38,720 nucleotides of DNA from Oscillospiraceae bacterium (GCA_029225165.1 JAQXVY010000041.1:1-38720); one strand, 5' to 3'. Positions 1 through 8,697 are shown, numbered from the stretch's first letter. The notes: a model not told the origin generated them from the letters alone. Made by a program: numbers and translations.

Positions 1-239
1 GCAAAACAAAAGCAAAAATCACTTGGAAATCCCTTTCAGGTGCAAAGGGTTATACAGTACAGCTTGCAACAAATAAAAGCTACAAGGGTGCAAAGACTGT
101 TAAGAACAGCAAAAATTCAGCCACACTAACAGGTCTTAAAAAAGGCAAAACATACTATGTAAGAATAAGTGCCTACGCAAAAGTTTCCGGCAAAAAATAT
201 TCTAACAAGTGGTACACAGTAAAATTTAAGATGAAATAA
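1..239 (+). CDS. 3' end of a BspA-like/Big_2-type surface protein (partial at window edge)
   Basis: The open frame enters from the left edge (first full codon at 3) and stops at TAA 237-239. The 78 visible residues form one fibronectin type III-like module (KITW, GYTVQLAT, TLTGLKKGKTYYVRI, SNKWYTVKFKMK). They match the C-terminus of the complete 1751-residue protein at 586-5841 almost residue for residue, so this is the tail of a tandem paralogue whose larger part lies upstream. It ends with no LPXTG motif or dockerin; how it is anchored is unknown. Role (inference): exported adhesion or carbohydrate-contact protein. Confidence 0.85.
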   Translation, partial: KTKAKITWKSLSGAKGYTVQLATNKSYKGAKTVKNSKNSATLTGLKKGKTYYVRISAYAKVSGKKYSNKWYTVKFKMK

Positions 240-253
240 GCTGATTACAGCAG

Positions 254-285
254 AAAAGCTCGGTGAAAACCGAGCTTTTTATTTT
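254..285 (+). terminator. Intrinsic terminator of the partial upstream surface-protein gene
   Basis: An 11-bp stem AAAAGCTCGGT / ACCGAGCTTTT with a GAAA tetraloop is followed by TATTTT. It lies 14 bp after the stop codon and is repeated exactly after the downstream paralogue (5856-5886). Confidence 0.9.
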
Positions 286-362
286 GGATTTGTTAGGTTG
301 TAGTTTTATATACAATTCGTCAACTTAAGAATATTTACATTCAACGGTATATGTCCTCACCC

Positions 363-397
363 TGTCATTCCGAGGAAACGAAGTGACCGAGGAATCT
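363..397. repeat. REP-like intergenic repeat
   Basis: The segment TGTCATTCCGAGGAAACG followed by AAGTGACCGAGGAATCT has the form of the imperfectly palindromic elements (ATTCCGAGG ... CCGAGGAAT) scattered between genes of many Firmicutes and other bacteria; that likeness is from memory. Two small hairpins follow: AGTGTC/GACACT at 412-429 and GGGAA/TTCCC at 441-457. The remainder of 286-510 has no ORF or other signal I can support. A second copy is not visible in this window. Confidence 0.45.
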
Positions 398-510
398 GAA
401 AGGAAAGCAGTAGTGTCTAAATCGACACTGTCAAGTTATAGGGAAGTATGATTTCCCTAATAAAACGATTGACATAAGGTTAAAAAAATAAACAAATCAT
501 ACAAATAGTA

Positions 511-539
511 TTGAAATTAATATAAATATATGGTAAAAT
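511..539 (+). promoter_or_regulatory. Sigma-A type promoter for the 1751-residue surface protein
   Basis: TTGAAA (511-516), a 17-bp spacer and TAAAAT (534-539) precede the gene; start of transcription would fall near 546. The ribosome binding site GAGGAGGA (572-579) lies 6 bp before the ATG at 586. An alternative TTGACA at 469-474 has no good -10 at the right distance. Confidence 0.7.
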
Positions 540-585
540 TACAGTATTATATTTTAAAAATATAAATTTTTGAGGAGGAAATTTT

Positions 586-3500
586 ATGAGAACAAAAAGA
601 ATTGTCAGTATCATTCTGTCAATAATGATAGTCTGTTCCTCTTTTGCAGGACTGACTGTTTTTGCAGATGATACTACAACACACACCTACACTGCTGTAG
701 GTGACGCTGACTTTTTGGGTGAAAAGTGGAGCCCGGATTACTATGAAAATGACTTGACACTTCAGTCTGACGGCACGTACAAAATCACCTACACAAACGT
801 TGCTAAAAGCGACTGTTATATTGTCAAGGTGGCAGAGGACCATTCTTGGGAGAACTATTTCGGTCCGGCTTTAGGCGACGATAGTAACATTGAATTCTCT
901 GTTCCTGAGGATGATTCAACAGTTGACATTATCCTTACACTTCAGGGAACAAAGGAAAAGGATATCGAGGGCGTTCTCACAACATTTAACGATGGATATG
1001 TTACAATCCTCGTTAACGGTGCAGTTGCTCCCGACAAGATTATTCCGGATATTACAGAGTACTATGTTGCTGGTATGCCCGGTCTTTGTAATGGTATTAC
1101 TTGGAATCCGGCTGCTCCTGAAAACAAGATGATAGATATGGGCGACGGTTCTTACGAAATCACATTTACAGGTGTTCAGCCTACAAATGTAGATGTTATG
1201 GGGGAAGAGTATTTTGATGAGGAAGGCAACCCTATATTACAACCTTATGAATTTAAAGTTATTCAAAATGGTAAATGGGGCCAGCCTACTTACGGTTACG
1301 ATGGAAAAATCCCTGATGGTGGTGCAAATGCTCAGCTTATGATTACAGAGGCTGACTCAACTGTTAAGATTGTTCTTACAGAGGATCTATATGTTGAGGC
1401 TTATGTAAACGGTGTTAATGTTACACCGATTCCTGAAGAAACAACTACAATTCCAACATTCACAACAAATGAAAAGGGAGAAACAAGTGGTATAATCTAT
1501 GGTGGCGGTTTCTTCTATCCTCCATATGATGTTGAGTGTAACAGATACTTCTTCCAGATGCCTGTTGATGTTCTTGACAACAATGGCGATAATCACAACT
1601 GGAGGACATTTACCAATGCAACAGCTACCTGCTTCTGGTGGGATGGCGAATATGCTTGTGAATCATGGCAGAATTCTTATCAGATGCATAGTGCCGGACT
1701 TGAGAACATCTACTACATTGATGTACCAACAGATGTTGGTACAATCCTCTTCACCAACGGTATCGACGGCGGATATTATCCTGAAGAGGATGAAGAGCCG
1801 AATCCAAACTGGGGCAAAAACTGCCAGACAGTTAACGTTGGCGCTGAGTACTATGAGCCAAATGAAAATCCAAACTACCCAAAGGGTACAAAAACATTCA
1901 ACAATATGATTTACATTGTTGATGTAAACAACATGGAATTTAGCGAATATTCCGGTGCTGTAACATACGGCGGTGAGTGGAGATATCTACATTCCGACGG
2001 TTCTATCGACTACACACCCGGCACAATCTACGAGCCAAAGGGCATCATTGTAACAACTGACAAGACAGCTGTTACACTTAAGAATGGTGCTTCTACAACT
2101 GTAAAGGCAACTGTTAGGGGTGGCGACCTCGGTTACACAACTGAGTGGGCTTCTTCTAACGAAAAGGTTGCTGTTGTTGACCAGAACGGTAAAATTACTG
2201 CTAAGGGCAAGGGTACAGCTGACGTAACAGTTAAGGTACAGAACCCAGGCAGCGAAACAGACATATTCGTAGCAACAGTTAAGGTTACTGTAAGTGATTC
2301 AACCGGAGAAACAGTAAGTGTAACAACAGACAGAACTGAAGTAACCCTTATGGAAGGTGATTCTACAACAATTGATGCAACAGTTGAGGGTGCAGACTTT
2401 GATTATGAATTGGAATGGGAGTCTGATGATTTTGATGTTGCCGACGTAAGTCAATACGGTGAAATCTATGCATATAGTGCCGGCACTGCAACAATTACAG
2501 TTAGAGTACTGAATACTGAAGATTATACATATGTAGCATCGGCACAAGTTAAGGTTACTGTAGGTGACCCAACAGAAAAAACAGTACGTGTAACAACAGA
2601 CAGAACTGAAGTATCCCTTACGGCAGGTGATTCTACAACAATTGATGCAACAGTTGAGGGTGCAGACTTTGATTATGAATTGGAATGGGAATCTGATGAT
2701 TTTGATGTTGCTGGAGTAGACCGATACGGTGAAATCTATGCATATAGTGCCGGCACTGCAACAATTACTGTTAGAGTTCTGAATCTGGAAGATTATACAT
2801 ATGTAGCATCGGCACAAGTTAAGGTTAATGTAGATAATTCAACCGGGGGAAGAACAGGCAATTGCAGATGGTCCTATGACGAAGAAACACAAACACTTAC
2901 CATTTCAGGTAATGGCAAGATGGGAAACTATTATGAGAATTGGGAATTACCATGGTATAGCTACAGTGGTAGCGCTAAAAATGTTGTAATAGAAAACGGT
3001 GTGACAAACATCGGGAATTATGCCTTTACAGAATTCAAAAAATTAACTTCCGTAACAATCCCTGATAGTGTAACAAGCATTGGATATGACTCTTTTTCAT
3101 ATTGTAAAAGCTTAACCTCATTTACAATCCCTAAAAGTGTAACAAGCATAGAGGATAGTTCATTTGACAGTTGTACAAGCTTAGCTAAAATAGAAGTGGA
3201 TAAAAATAATAAAAATTATTCATCCAAAAATGGAGTATTGTACAACAAATCACAAACAGAACTCTTGCTATATGCTGCAGGCAAAACAGATAGCACATTT
3301 ACTGTTCCTAACAGTGTAACAGGTATTGCGGATAATGCATTTACAAATTGTACAAGTTTGACCGATATTACAATCCCGAACAGCGTAACATACATTGGAT
3401 ATGGCGCATTTAGAAACTGCTCAGGTCTAACCAAAATAACAATTCCGGATAGCGTAGAGTATATGGGAAGTAACCTATTTAGAGAATGTACAAACCTGAC

Positions 3501-5841
3501 AAGTGTAATAATTTTAGCTGATATATCAAGCATTAATTATAGCTTTTTCGCAGATTGTTCATCACTAAAAAGCATTTCAATTCCTGAAAGCGTAACATCT
3601 ATTGATGATTATGCATTTGAAAATTGCACAAGCCTAAAAAGTGTAACAATTCCTAACGGTGTAACTTACATTGGAGAATGTGCATTTGAAAATTGCACAA
3701 GCCTAAAAAGTGTAACAATTCCTGACGGTGTAACTTACATTGGATCAGAAGCATTTGGCAATTGTACCGGATTAACTGCTGTAACAATCCCTGATAGCAT
3801 ATCATATATTGCCGGTTGGACATTTGAATATTGTGAAAAACTAACCGAAGTAAAAATTCCAAATAGCGTAGAAGGCATTGGAAGCAGAGCGTTTTACGGT
3901 TGCACAAGTTTAAACCATATAACAATTCCTGACAGTGTAGAAAGCATTGGAAGCAAAGCTTTTAGTGACACTGAATACTTTAATAGACAGCCTAATGGTG
4001 TTGTATATGTAGGTGATTGGGCAGTTGGCTACAAAGGAGAAATGCCTATAAATACAAACATCAAAATAAAAGATGGAACAAAGGGTATGTGCCACTCTAT
4101 TTTTAGTGATGGATTAAACCTAAAGGAAATTGTAATTCCTGACAGCGTAAAAATAATTGGTGATTATGCATTTGAAGAATGTGAAAACTTAACAAGCGTA
4201 ACACTTTCTAAAAACATAACAAGGTTAGGATATGATACATTTTTGGGTTGTACAAGCTTAAAAAGTATAACAATTCCTGACAGCGTAGTAAGCATTGGTG
4301 AGTATGCATTTTCAAATTGCACAAGCTTAACCGGTGTGACAATGCCTGACAGTGTAACAGAAATCGGAGAATATGCATTTTCAAATTGCACAAGCTTAAC
4401 CGAGGCGACAATTCCAAACGGTGTATCAAGAATTGATTATAGTACATTTAAAAATTGCACAAGCCTAAAAAGTGTTACAATTCCGGACAGTGTAAGATAC
4501 ATTGAAGAGAATTCATTTGAAGATTGTACAAGCTTGACCGAAGTAATAATCCCTGAAAGTGTAACATACATTGGGGATAGCGCATTCCTTGGCTGTAAAA
4601 AGATAACCAGTGTAACAATTCCGGATACAGTAACAGATATCGGCTGGAAAGCATTTGGATATTATTATGAGTACCATGATTTTGATGATGATTATTTCGA
4701 TGAGGATTATTATTCTTATTACAAAATCGATGGTTTTACCATTTACGGCTACAAAGACTCATCTGCAATGGATTATGCAGACGAATACGATTTTGATTTT
4801 GTTTCTTTAGGTAAAAGAAAGGATCAGAGTGTTTCCGTTGATGAAACCAATTATGAATTAGAAAACAACGCAAAACCATTTAACCTTAACGCAAAAGCTC
4901 GAACAGCTATTTCATACAAAAGCAGCGATACATCTGTTGCAGAGGTTTCATCTAACGGTACTGTAACAATTAAAGGAGTAGGAAGTGCAACTATTACTGT
5001 AATTGCAAAGGGAACAGAAACATACAAGCCGGAAAGAGAATATGTATATATCTATGTATATAAACCAAAATCAGATCAAAAGGTTACAGGCTTTAAGGCA
5101 AATAATAATGTGACACTTGGCGGCAAGCCATTCAGCCTAAACGCAAAGGCAGAAACAAAACTTTCTTATGTAAGTGATAATAAATCAGTTGCCGAAGTTT
5201 CTGCTGACGGTATTGTAACAATTAAGGGTGTAGGAACAGCAACAATTACTATTACCGCAGAGGAAACAGCGGATTATAATTCCGCTACTGCAACAGTAAA
5301 AATCACAGTTGCCAAGGCTACACAGAGGGTAACAGGAGTAAAATCCCAGTATGTTACCTCAGCAGGAAAGTCCTTTAGCCTTAACGCAAAGGCAAAGACA
5401 AAACTGACCTATACAAGCAGTAATAAGAATGTTGCTGTAGTATCTTCAACAGGTAAAGTTACTGTAAAGGCTGGCGGATGTGCATACATCACCGTAAAGG
5501 CAAGCGAAAACGGAAATTACAAGTCTGCAACTGTAAAGACAAAGATTATTTCCGCACCAAAGGACTTTACATCAAAGGATGTTTCCAAGGTGAAGAAAAC
5601 AGGCAAAACAAAAGCAAAAATCACTTGGAAATCCCTTACAGGTGCAACCGGTTACACAGTACAGCTTGCAACAAACAAAAGTTACAAGGGTGCAAAGACT
5701 GTTAAGAACAGCAAAAACACAGCCACACTAACAGGACTTAAAAAAGGCAAAACCTACTATGTAAGAATAAATGCCTACGCAAAAGTTTCCGGCAAAAATT
5801 ATTCTAACAAGTGGTACACAGTAAAATTCAAGATGAAATAA
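586..5841 (+). CDS. Giant secreted BspA-like leucine-rich-repeat protein with Big_2 and Fn3 modules
   Basis: 1751 residues, preceded by a strong RBS. Modules in order: signal peptide (~1-28, ending VFADD); two beta-sandwich modules at ~29-280 whose pattern (WNP...M.DMGDGSYEITFTGV...YEFKV) recalls X25/starch-binding modules; a Trp/Tyr-rich module ~299-460; three Big_2 Ig-like domains ~486-751, the last two a near-identical 90-residue tandem; a BspA/TpLRR (LRR_5) domain ~757-1408 of about 23-residue repeats (SVTIPDSVTSIGxxAFxxCTSL); a short Asp/Tyr-rich patch (~1359-1378) inside its end cap; three more Big_2-like domains ~1413-1656; one Fn3 ~1663-1751. No sortase motif, dockerin or C-terminal membrane segment is seen. 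Known for the family: BspA-like proteins mediate adhesion. Binding to polysaccharide, perhaps starch, is only an inference. The upstream partial gene is its paralogue. Confidence 0.9.
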   Translation: MRTKRIVSIILSIMIVCSSFAGLTVFADDTTTHTYTAVGDADFLGEKWSPDYYENDLTLQSDGTYKITYTNVAKSDCYIVKVAEDHSWENYFGPALGDDSNIEFSVPEDDSTVDIILTLQGTKEKDIEGVLTTFNDGYVTILVNGAVAPDKIIPDITEYYVAGMPGLCNGITWNPAAPENKMIDMGDGSYEITFTGVQPTNVDVMGEEYFDEEGNPILQPYEFKVIQNGKWGQPTYGYDGKIPDGGANAQLMITEADSTVKIVLTEDLYVEAYVNGVNVTPIPEETTTIPTFTTNEKGETSGIIYGGGFFYPPYDVECNRYFFQMPVDVLDNNGDNHNWRTFTNATATCFWWDGEYACESWQNSYQMHSAGLENIYYIDVPTDVGTILFTNGIDGGYYPEEDEEPNPNWGKNCQTVNVGAEYYEPNENPNYPKGTKTFNNMIYIVDVNNMEFSEYSGAVTYGGEWRYLHSDGSIDYTPGTIYEPKGIIVTTDKTAVTLKNGASTTVKATVRGGDLGYTTEWASSNEKVAVVDQNGKITAKGKGTADVTVKVQNPGSETDIFVATVKVTVSDSTGETVSVTTDRTEVTLMEGDSTTIDATVEGADFDYELEWESDDFDVADVSQYGEIYAYSAGTATITVRVLNTEDYTYVASAQVKVTVGDPTEKTVRVTTDRTEVSLTAGDSTTIDATVEGADFDYELEWESDDFDVAGVDRYGEIYAYSAGTATITVRVLNLEDYTYVASAQVKVNVDNSTGGRTGNCRWSYDEETQTLTISGNGKMGNYYENWELPWYSYSGSAKNVVIENGVTNIGNYAFTEFKKLTSVTIPDSVTSIGYDSFSYCKSLTSFTIPKSVTSIEDSSFDSCTSLAKIEVDKNNKNYSSKNGVLYNKSQTELLLYAAGKTDSTFTVPNSVTGIADNAFTNCTSLTDITIPNSVTYIGYGAFRNCSGLTKITIPDSVEYMGSNLFRECTNLTSVIILADISSINYSFFADCSSLKSISIPESVTSIDDYAFENCTSLKSVTIPNGVTYIGECAFENCTSLKSVTIPDGVTYIGSEAFGNCTGLTAVTIPDSISYIAGWTFEYCEKLTEVKIPNSVEGIGSRAFYGCTSLNHITIPDSVESIGSKAFSDTEYFNRQPNGVVYVGDWAVGYKGEMPINTNIKIKDGTKGMCHSIFSDGLNLKEIVIPDSVKIIGDYAFEECENLTSVTLSKNITRLGYDTFLGCTSLKSITIPDSVVSIGEYAFSNCTSLTGVTMPDSVTEIGEYAFSNCTSLTEATIPNGVSRIDYSTFKNCTSLKSVTIPDSVRYIEENSFEDCTSLTEVIIPESVTYIGDSAFLGCKKITSVTIPDTVTDIGWKAFGYYYEYHDFDDDYFDEDYYSYYKIDGFTIYGYKDSSAMDYADEYDFDFVSLGKRKDQSVSVDETNYELENNAKPFNLNAKARTAISYKSSDTSVAEVSSNGTVTIKGVGSATITVIAKGTETYKPEREYVYIYVYKPKSDQKVTGFKANNNVTLGGKPFSLNAKAETKLSYVSDNKSVAEVSADGIVTIKGVGTATITITAEETADYNSATATVKITVAKATQRVTGVKSQYVTSAGKSFSLNAKAKTKLTYTSSNKNVAVVSSTGKVTVKAGGCAYITVKASENGNYKSATVKTKIISAPKDFTSKDVSKVKKTGKTKAKITWKSLTGATGYTVQLATNKSYKGAKTVKNSKNTATLTGLKKGKTYYVRINAYAKVSGKNYSNKWYTVKFKMK
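2311..2838 (+). repeat. 270-bp tandem duplication of a Big_2 domain
   Basis: Two consecutive 270-bp units (90 residues) begin at about 2311 and 2581; the shared TAACAACAGACAGAACTGAA lies at 2321 and 2591. Long blocks are identical, including synonymous positions, so the copying is recent or kept uniform by recombination. Confidence 0.9.
3612..3749 (+). repeat. 69-bp tandem copy of an LRR unit
   Basis: The block TGCATTTGAAAATTGCACAA recurs exactly 69 bp apart (3612 and 3681), and the whole 23-residue LRR unit is nearly identical at nucleotide level. Other units in the array are more diverged, so array length probably changes by unit duplication. Confidence 0.8.
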
Positions 5842-5886
5842 GCTGATAACAGCAGAAAAGCTCGGTGAAAACCGAGCTTTTTATTT
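5602..5886 (+). repeat. Near-identical copy of 1-285 (Fn3 3' end plus terminator)
   Basis: This stretch matches 1-285 with only scattered substitutions, from the Fn3 module through the stop codon, the spacer and the terminator; similarity stops soon after the T-run. The two copies are about 5.6 kb apart in direct orientation, giving homology for deletion or duplication of one whole gene. Confidence 0.9.
5856..5886 (+). terminator. Terminator of the 1751-residue surface protein gene
   Basis: Stem AAAAGCTCGGT / ACCGAGCTTTT with GAAA loop and a following T-rich run, the same sequence as the terminator at 254-285. Confidence 0.9.
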
Positions 5887-5914
5887 TCGCTGATAGTTTT
5901 TAGATAATCATTTA

Positions 5915-5954
5915 AACCAAAAACGGCAGACACTCTAAAAAGATGTCTGCCGTT
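5915..5954 (-). terminator. pnp: Terminator of the rpsO-pnp unit
   Basis: Arms AACGGCAGACA (5922-5932) and TGTCTGCCGTT (5944-5954) form an 11-bp perfect stem. Read on the minus strand it continues TTTTTGG, giving the U-run. It lies about 50 bp beyond the pnp stop codon. Confidence 0.85.
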
Positions 5955-6006
5955 ATACTTCGCTCGGTCAGTTTTTATTTTACCAACAAGTCGGAACCGT
6001 CACTTG

Positions 6007-8199
6007 TCATCTTCTTCCGTTGTGTCTGTTGTTTCTTGGGCGTCTTGGTCTTTCGTCCAAATCGTTTTCGGGGGTTAAGCCGTCAACCTCAATGAGAACT
6101 GCTCTTCTTGAAAGGTTCAGTCTGCCCTTGTCGTCGATTTCTTCAACCTTAACACGGATAACATCACCAACATTTACAACGTCGGTTACATTTTCTGTTC
6201 TCTTAACATCAAGCTTGCTTACATGGCAAAGTCCCTCCATACCGGGAGCGATTTCGATAAATGCACCGAAGTCCATTATCCTTGTAACCTTACCAACATA
6301 GATAGCGCCGATTTCAGGTCCCTTTGCAATCATTTCAATGATAGACAAAGCCTTGTTGCACTTTTCGGTGTCAAGACCTGCAACAAATACATTGCCGATT
6401 TCGCCGTCCTCTTCAATGTCAACCTTAACTTCACATTCAGCCTGAATTTCCTTGATAACCTTACCGCTTTTGCCGATAACTTCGGAAATTTTGTCAGCAG
6501 GAATCTGAGTTGTAAACATCTTTGGTGCATATGGGCTGAGCTCTTCTCTTGGCTCTGCAATCGCCTTTAGCATAACCTCGTCAAGGATGTAGTTTCTTGC
6601 CTTGTGAGTCTTTTCAAGTGCCTCCTTAACCATTTCAGGCAGTAAGCCGGAGATTTTAAGGTCCATCTGAATTGCAGTGATGCCGTCCTTTGTACCGGCA
6701 ACCTTAAAGTCCATATCACCGAAGAAGTCCTCAACGCCCTGAATGTCAACCATTGTCATCCAGCGTTCGCCCTCTGTGATAAGACCGCAGGAGATACCTG
6801 CAACAGGTGCCTTAATCGGCACACCGGCGTCCATAAGCGCAAGGGTTGAACCGCAGATAGAACCCTGTGAGGTTGAACCGTTGGAGGATAGAATTTCAGA
6901 AACAAGTCTGATAGCGTATGGGAAGTCCTCGACAGGTGGAATAACAGGCTTTAATGCTCTTTCTGCAAGTGCACCGTGGCCGATTTCTCTTCTTCCGGGG
7001 CCTCTACTTGGCTTGGTTTCGCCAACGGAGTAGCTTGGGAAGTTGTAGTGGTGGATATATCTCTTTGTTTCCTCCTCGTCAATGCCGTCAAGGTACTGCT
7101 GTTCGGAAACAGAACCAAGTGTTGCAACTGTCAATACCTGAGTTTGTCCTCTTGTGAACATACCTGAGCCGTGAACTCTTGGAAGAACGCCAACCTCGGA
7201 TGCAAGAGGTCTGATGTCGTCCATACCTCTGCCGTCAACTCTCTTTTGCTCGTCAAGGAGCCATCTTCTTACGATAGTCTTTTGAGTTTTGTACATACAT
7301 TCGTCAATCTTTGCTTCCTGCTCAGGGTAGATTTCGTCAAACTTTGCGTGAACAGCCTCGTAAATTGGAAGGAGTCTTTCGTCACGAACATTTTTGTCGT
7401 CTGTATCCATAGCTACCATTACATCATCTTTAGCAAAGTCAAAGATAGCGTCAAACATTTCGTGGTCAGGGTCGTTTGATGGGTAGGAGAACTTCTCCTT
7501 GCCGATTTCCTCCTGAATACCCTTGATAAACTGAATAATGGGCTGGTTTGCCTCGTGACCTGCCATAATAGCCTTGTACATTGTGTCGTCGTCAACACAG
7601 TTTGCACCGGCCTCAATCATAGCGATTCTCTCGGAAGTGGATGCAACAGTTGTAGCCATATCGGAAACTGCTCTCTGTTCAAGGGTTGGGTTGATAACGA
7701 TTTCGCCGTCAACAAGTCCAACGGAGCAGGAAGAAACAGGTCCGTTCCAAGGTACATCGGAAATGGAAATCGCAATTGAAGTACCAATCATTGCTGCAAT
7801 TTCAGGCTGGCAGTCAGGGTCAACTGACATAACTGTACAAACAATTGAACAATCGTTTCTCATATCCTTTGGGAACAAAGGACGAATTGGTCTGTCGATA
7901 ACACGGGATGTGAGGATAGCCTTTTCGGAAGGTCTGCCCTCTCTCTTTAGGTATGAGCCGGGGATTTTGCCCACGGAATACATCTTCTCCTCGTAGTCAA
8001 CAGAAAGAGGGAAGAAGTCAACACCCTCTCTTGGCTTTTCTGATGCTGTACAAGCCACGTGTACAACGGTGTCGCCGTATCTTACAAGGCAAGCGCCGTT
8101 TGCAAGCTGAGTCATTTTGCCTGTTTCTACAACCAAGGGTCTGCCGGCAAACTCAGTTTCAAATTTTCTGAACTTATCAAATACCATTGCTTTGTTCAT
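6007..8199 (-). CDS. pnp: Polyribonucleotide nucleotidyltransferase (PNPase)
   Basis: PNPase phosphorolytically degrades RNA 3'-to-5' as a trimer, often in the degradosome. The 730-residue frame has the usual length and order: two RNase PH-like domains joined by a helical domain (GRPLVVETGKMTQLANG near the start, the FNFPSYSVGE-like HYNFPSYSVGE and GRREIGHGALAERAL in the second), a KH domain (~566-615, EVIGKSGKVIKEI) and an S1 domain (~630-700, GKVTRIMDFGAFIEIAPG). The ATG at 8199 is chosen over an upstream in-frame start at 8304 because AGGAGG (8205-8210) sits just before it and the upstream part reads through the structured leader. rpsO lies immediately upstream, the classic rpsO-pnp order. 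Confidence 0.98.
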   Translation of the reverse strand: MNKAMVFDKFRKFETEFAGRPLVVETGKMTQLANGACLVRYGDTVVHVACTASEKPREGVDFFPLSVDYEEKMYSVGKIPGSYLKREGRPSEKAILTSRVIDRPIRPLFPKDMRNDCSIVCTVMSVDPDCQPEIAAMIGTSIAISISDVPWNGPVSSCSVGLVDGEIVINPTLEQRAVSDMATTVASTSERIAMIEAGANCVDDDTMYKAIMAGHEANQPIIQFIKGIQEEIGKEKFSYPSNDPDHEMFDAIFDFAKDDVMVAMDTDDKNVRDERLLPIYEAVHAKFDEIYPEQEAKIDECMYKTQKTIVRRWLLDEQKRVDGRGMDDIRPLASEVGVLPRVHGSGMFTRGQTQVLTVATLGSVSEQQYLDGIDEEETKRYIHHYNFPSYSVGETKPSRGPGRREIGHGALAERALKPVIPPVEDFPYAIRLVSEILSSNGSTSQGSICGSTLALMDAGVPIKAPVAGISCGLITEGERWMTMVDIQGVEDFFGDMDFKVAGTKDGITAIQMDLKISGLLPEMVKEALEKTHKARNYILDEVMLKAIAEPREELSPYAPKMFTTQIPADKISEVIGKSGKVIKEIQAECEVKVDIEEDGEIGNVFVAGLDTEKCNKALSIIEMIAKGPEIGAIYVGKVTRIMDFGAFIEIAPGMEGLCHVSKLDVKRTENVTDVVNVGDVIRVKVEEIDDKGRLNLSRRAVLIEVDGLTPENDLDERPRRPRNNRHNGRR

Positions 8200-8228
8200 A
8201 ATTTCCTCCTGAATAATAAAATTTATTG

Positions 8229-8361
8229 TTACAGGATTTTCGTGTTTTAGCAATAAAACCAACACATTCGAAGACGTGCTCGTTTTACCGCTAAAAGCTC
8301 CCATACTAATACCAAAAATGCAGAAATTCTCGGTAAATATTAGTATTAGAAAATCCTGTAA
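8229..8361 (-). promoter_or_regulatory. Structured pnp mRNA leader: three-way junction
   Basis: On the pnp mRNA strand three helices nest. Closing stem: 13 bp, positions 8229-8241 with 8349-8361 (TTACAGGATTTTC and its complement). Arm 1: 9 bp, 8303-8311 with 8338-8346. Arm 2: 23 positions on each side (8245-8267 with 8274-8296), 22 of them paired, with several pairs that are G-U only when read as minus-strand RNA, and a CUUCGA loop. The wobble pairs argue for selection as RNA rather than a DNA palindrome. The RBS lies ~20 nt further on. In E. coli a leader stem of pnp is cut by RNase III and PNPase for autoregulation; a similar role here is inference. Confidence 0.7.
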
Positions 8362-8386
8362 TGGTTAAAAAAGTGTTTGTATTACG

Positions 8387-8418
8387 CAAAATCAGGGCAA
8401 AGGTTATCCCTTCGCCCT
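8387..8418 (-). terminator. Terminator/attenuator between rpsO and pnp
   Basis: On the minus strand AGGGCGAAGG and CCTTTGCCCT pair over 10 bp (one G-U) around a 5-nt loop (8394-8418), followed by GATTTT. The short U-run suggests partial termination, letting pnp be read through from the rpsO promoter. Confidence 0.65.
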
Positions 8419-8433
8419 AATAATCGCAAAATA

Positions 8434-8697
8434 TTACTTACGGATACCAAGTCTCTTAATGATTGAACGATATCTTTCAATGTCAACATTTGTAAGATAC
8501 TTGAGCAGGCTCTTTCTCTGACCGATCATTTTGTAAAGACCGCGTCTTGAGTGATGATCCTTTGGATGCTGCTGAAGGTGTGCTGTAAGGTCCTTAATTC
8601 TCTTTGTTAGGAGGGCAATCTGTACCTCCGGTGAACCTGTGTCGCCTTCGTGAGTAGCATACTCCTGCATTATAGCTGTCTTTTCTTCTTTAAGCAT
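8434..8697 (-). CDS. rpsO: 30S ribosomal protein S15
   Basis: 87 residues, the family length (88-89). S15 binds the central domain of 16S rRNA early in 30S assembly. Signature residues are visible: [28 protein letters not shown] and [17 protein letters not shown]. The ATG at 8697 is preferred over an in-frame GTG at 8709 because AAAGGTGG (8706-8713) is the RBS for the ATG and covers the GTG. It is followed by pnp on the same strand. Confidence 0.98.
   Translation of the reverse strand: MLKEEKTAIMQEYATHEGDTGSPEVQIALLTKRIKDLTAHLQQHPKDHHSRRGLYKMIGQRKSLLKYLTNVDIERYRSIIKRLGIRK

Noticed and set aside
2299..2817. 172-codon Cys-rich antisense frame in the Big_2 repeats
   Set aside because: Its internal repetition comes only from the 270-bp duplication on the coding strand; no RBS or promoter.
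3000..4700. Regular repeats that could suggest a CRISPR array
   Set aside because: They are the 69-bp coding units of the LRR domain, in frame and without constant repeats separated by unique spacers.
7574..7996. 140-codon frame antisense to pnp (and similar frames in mutS2, phoH and lepA)
   Set aside because: All are opposite strongly conserved genes with no start signals or recognisable product.
8200..8304. Upstream extension of PNPase to 8304
   Set aside because: It translates the structured leader; the AGGAGG at 8205-8210 and the family N-terminus place the start at 8199.
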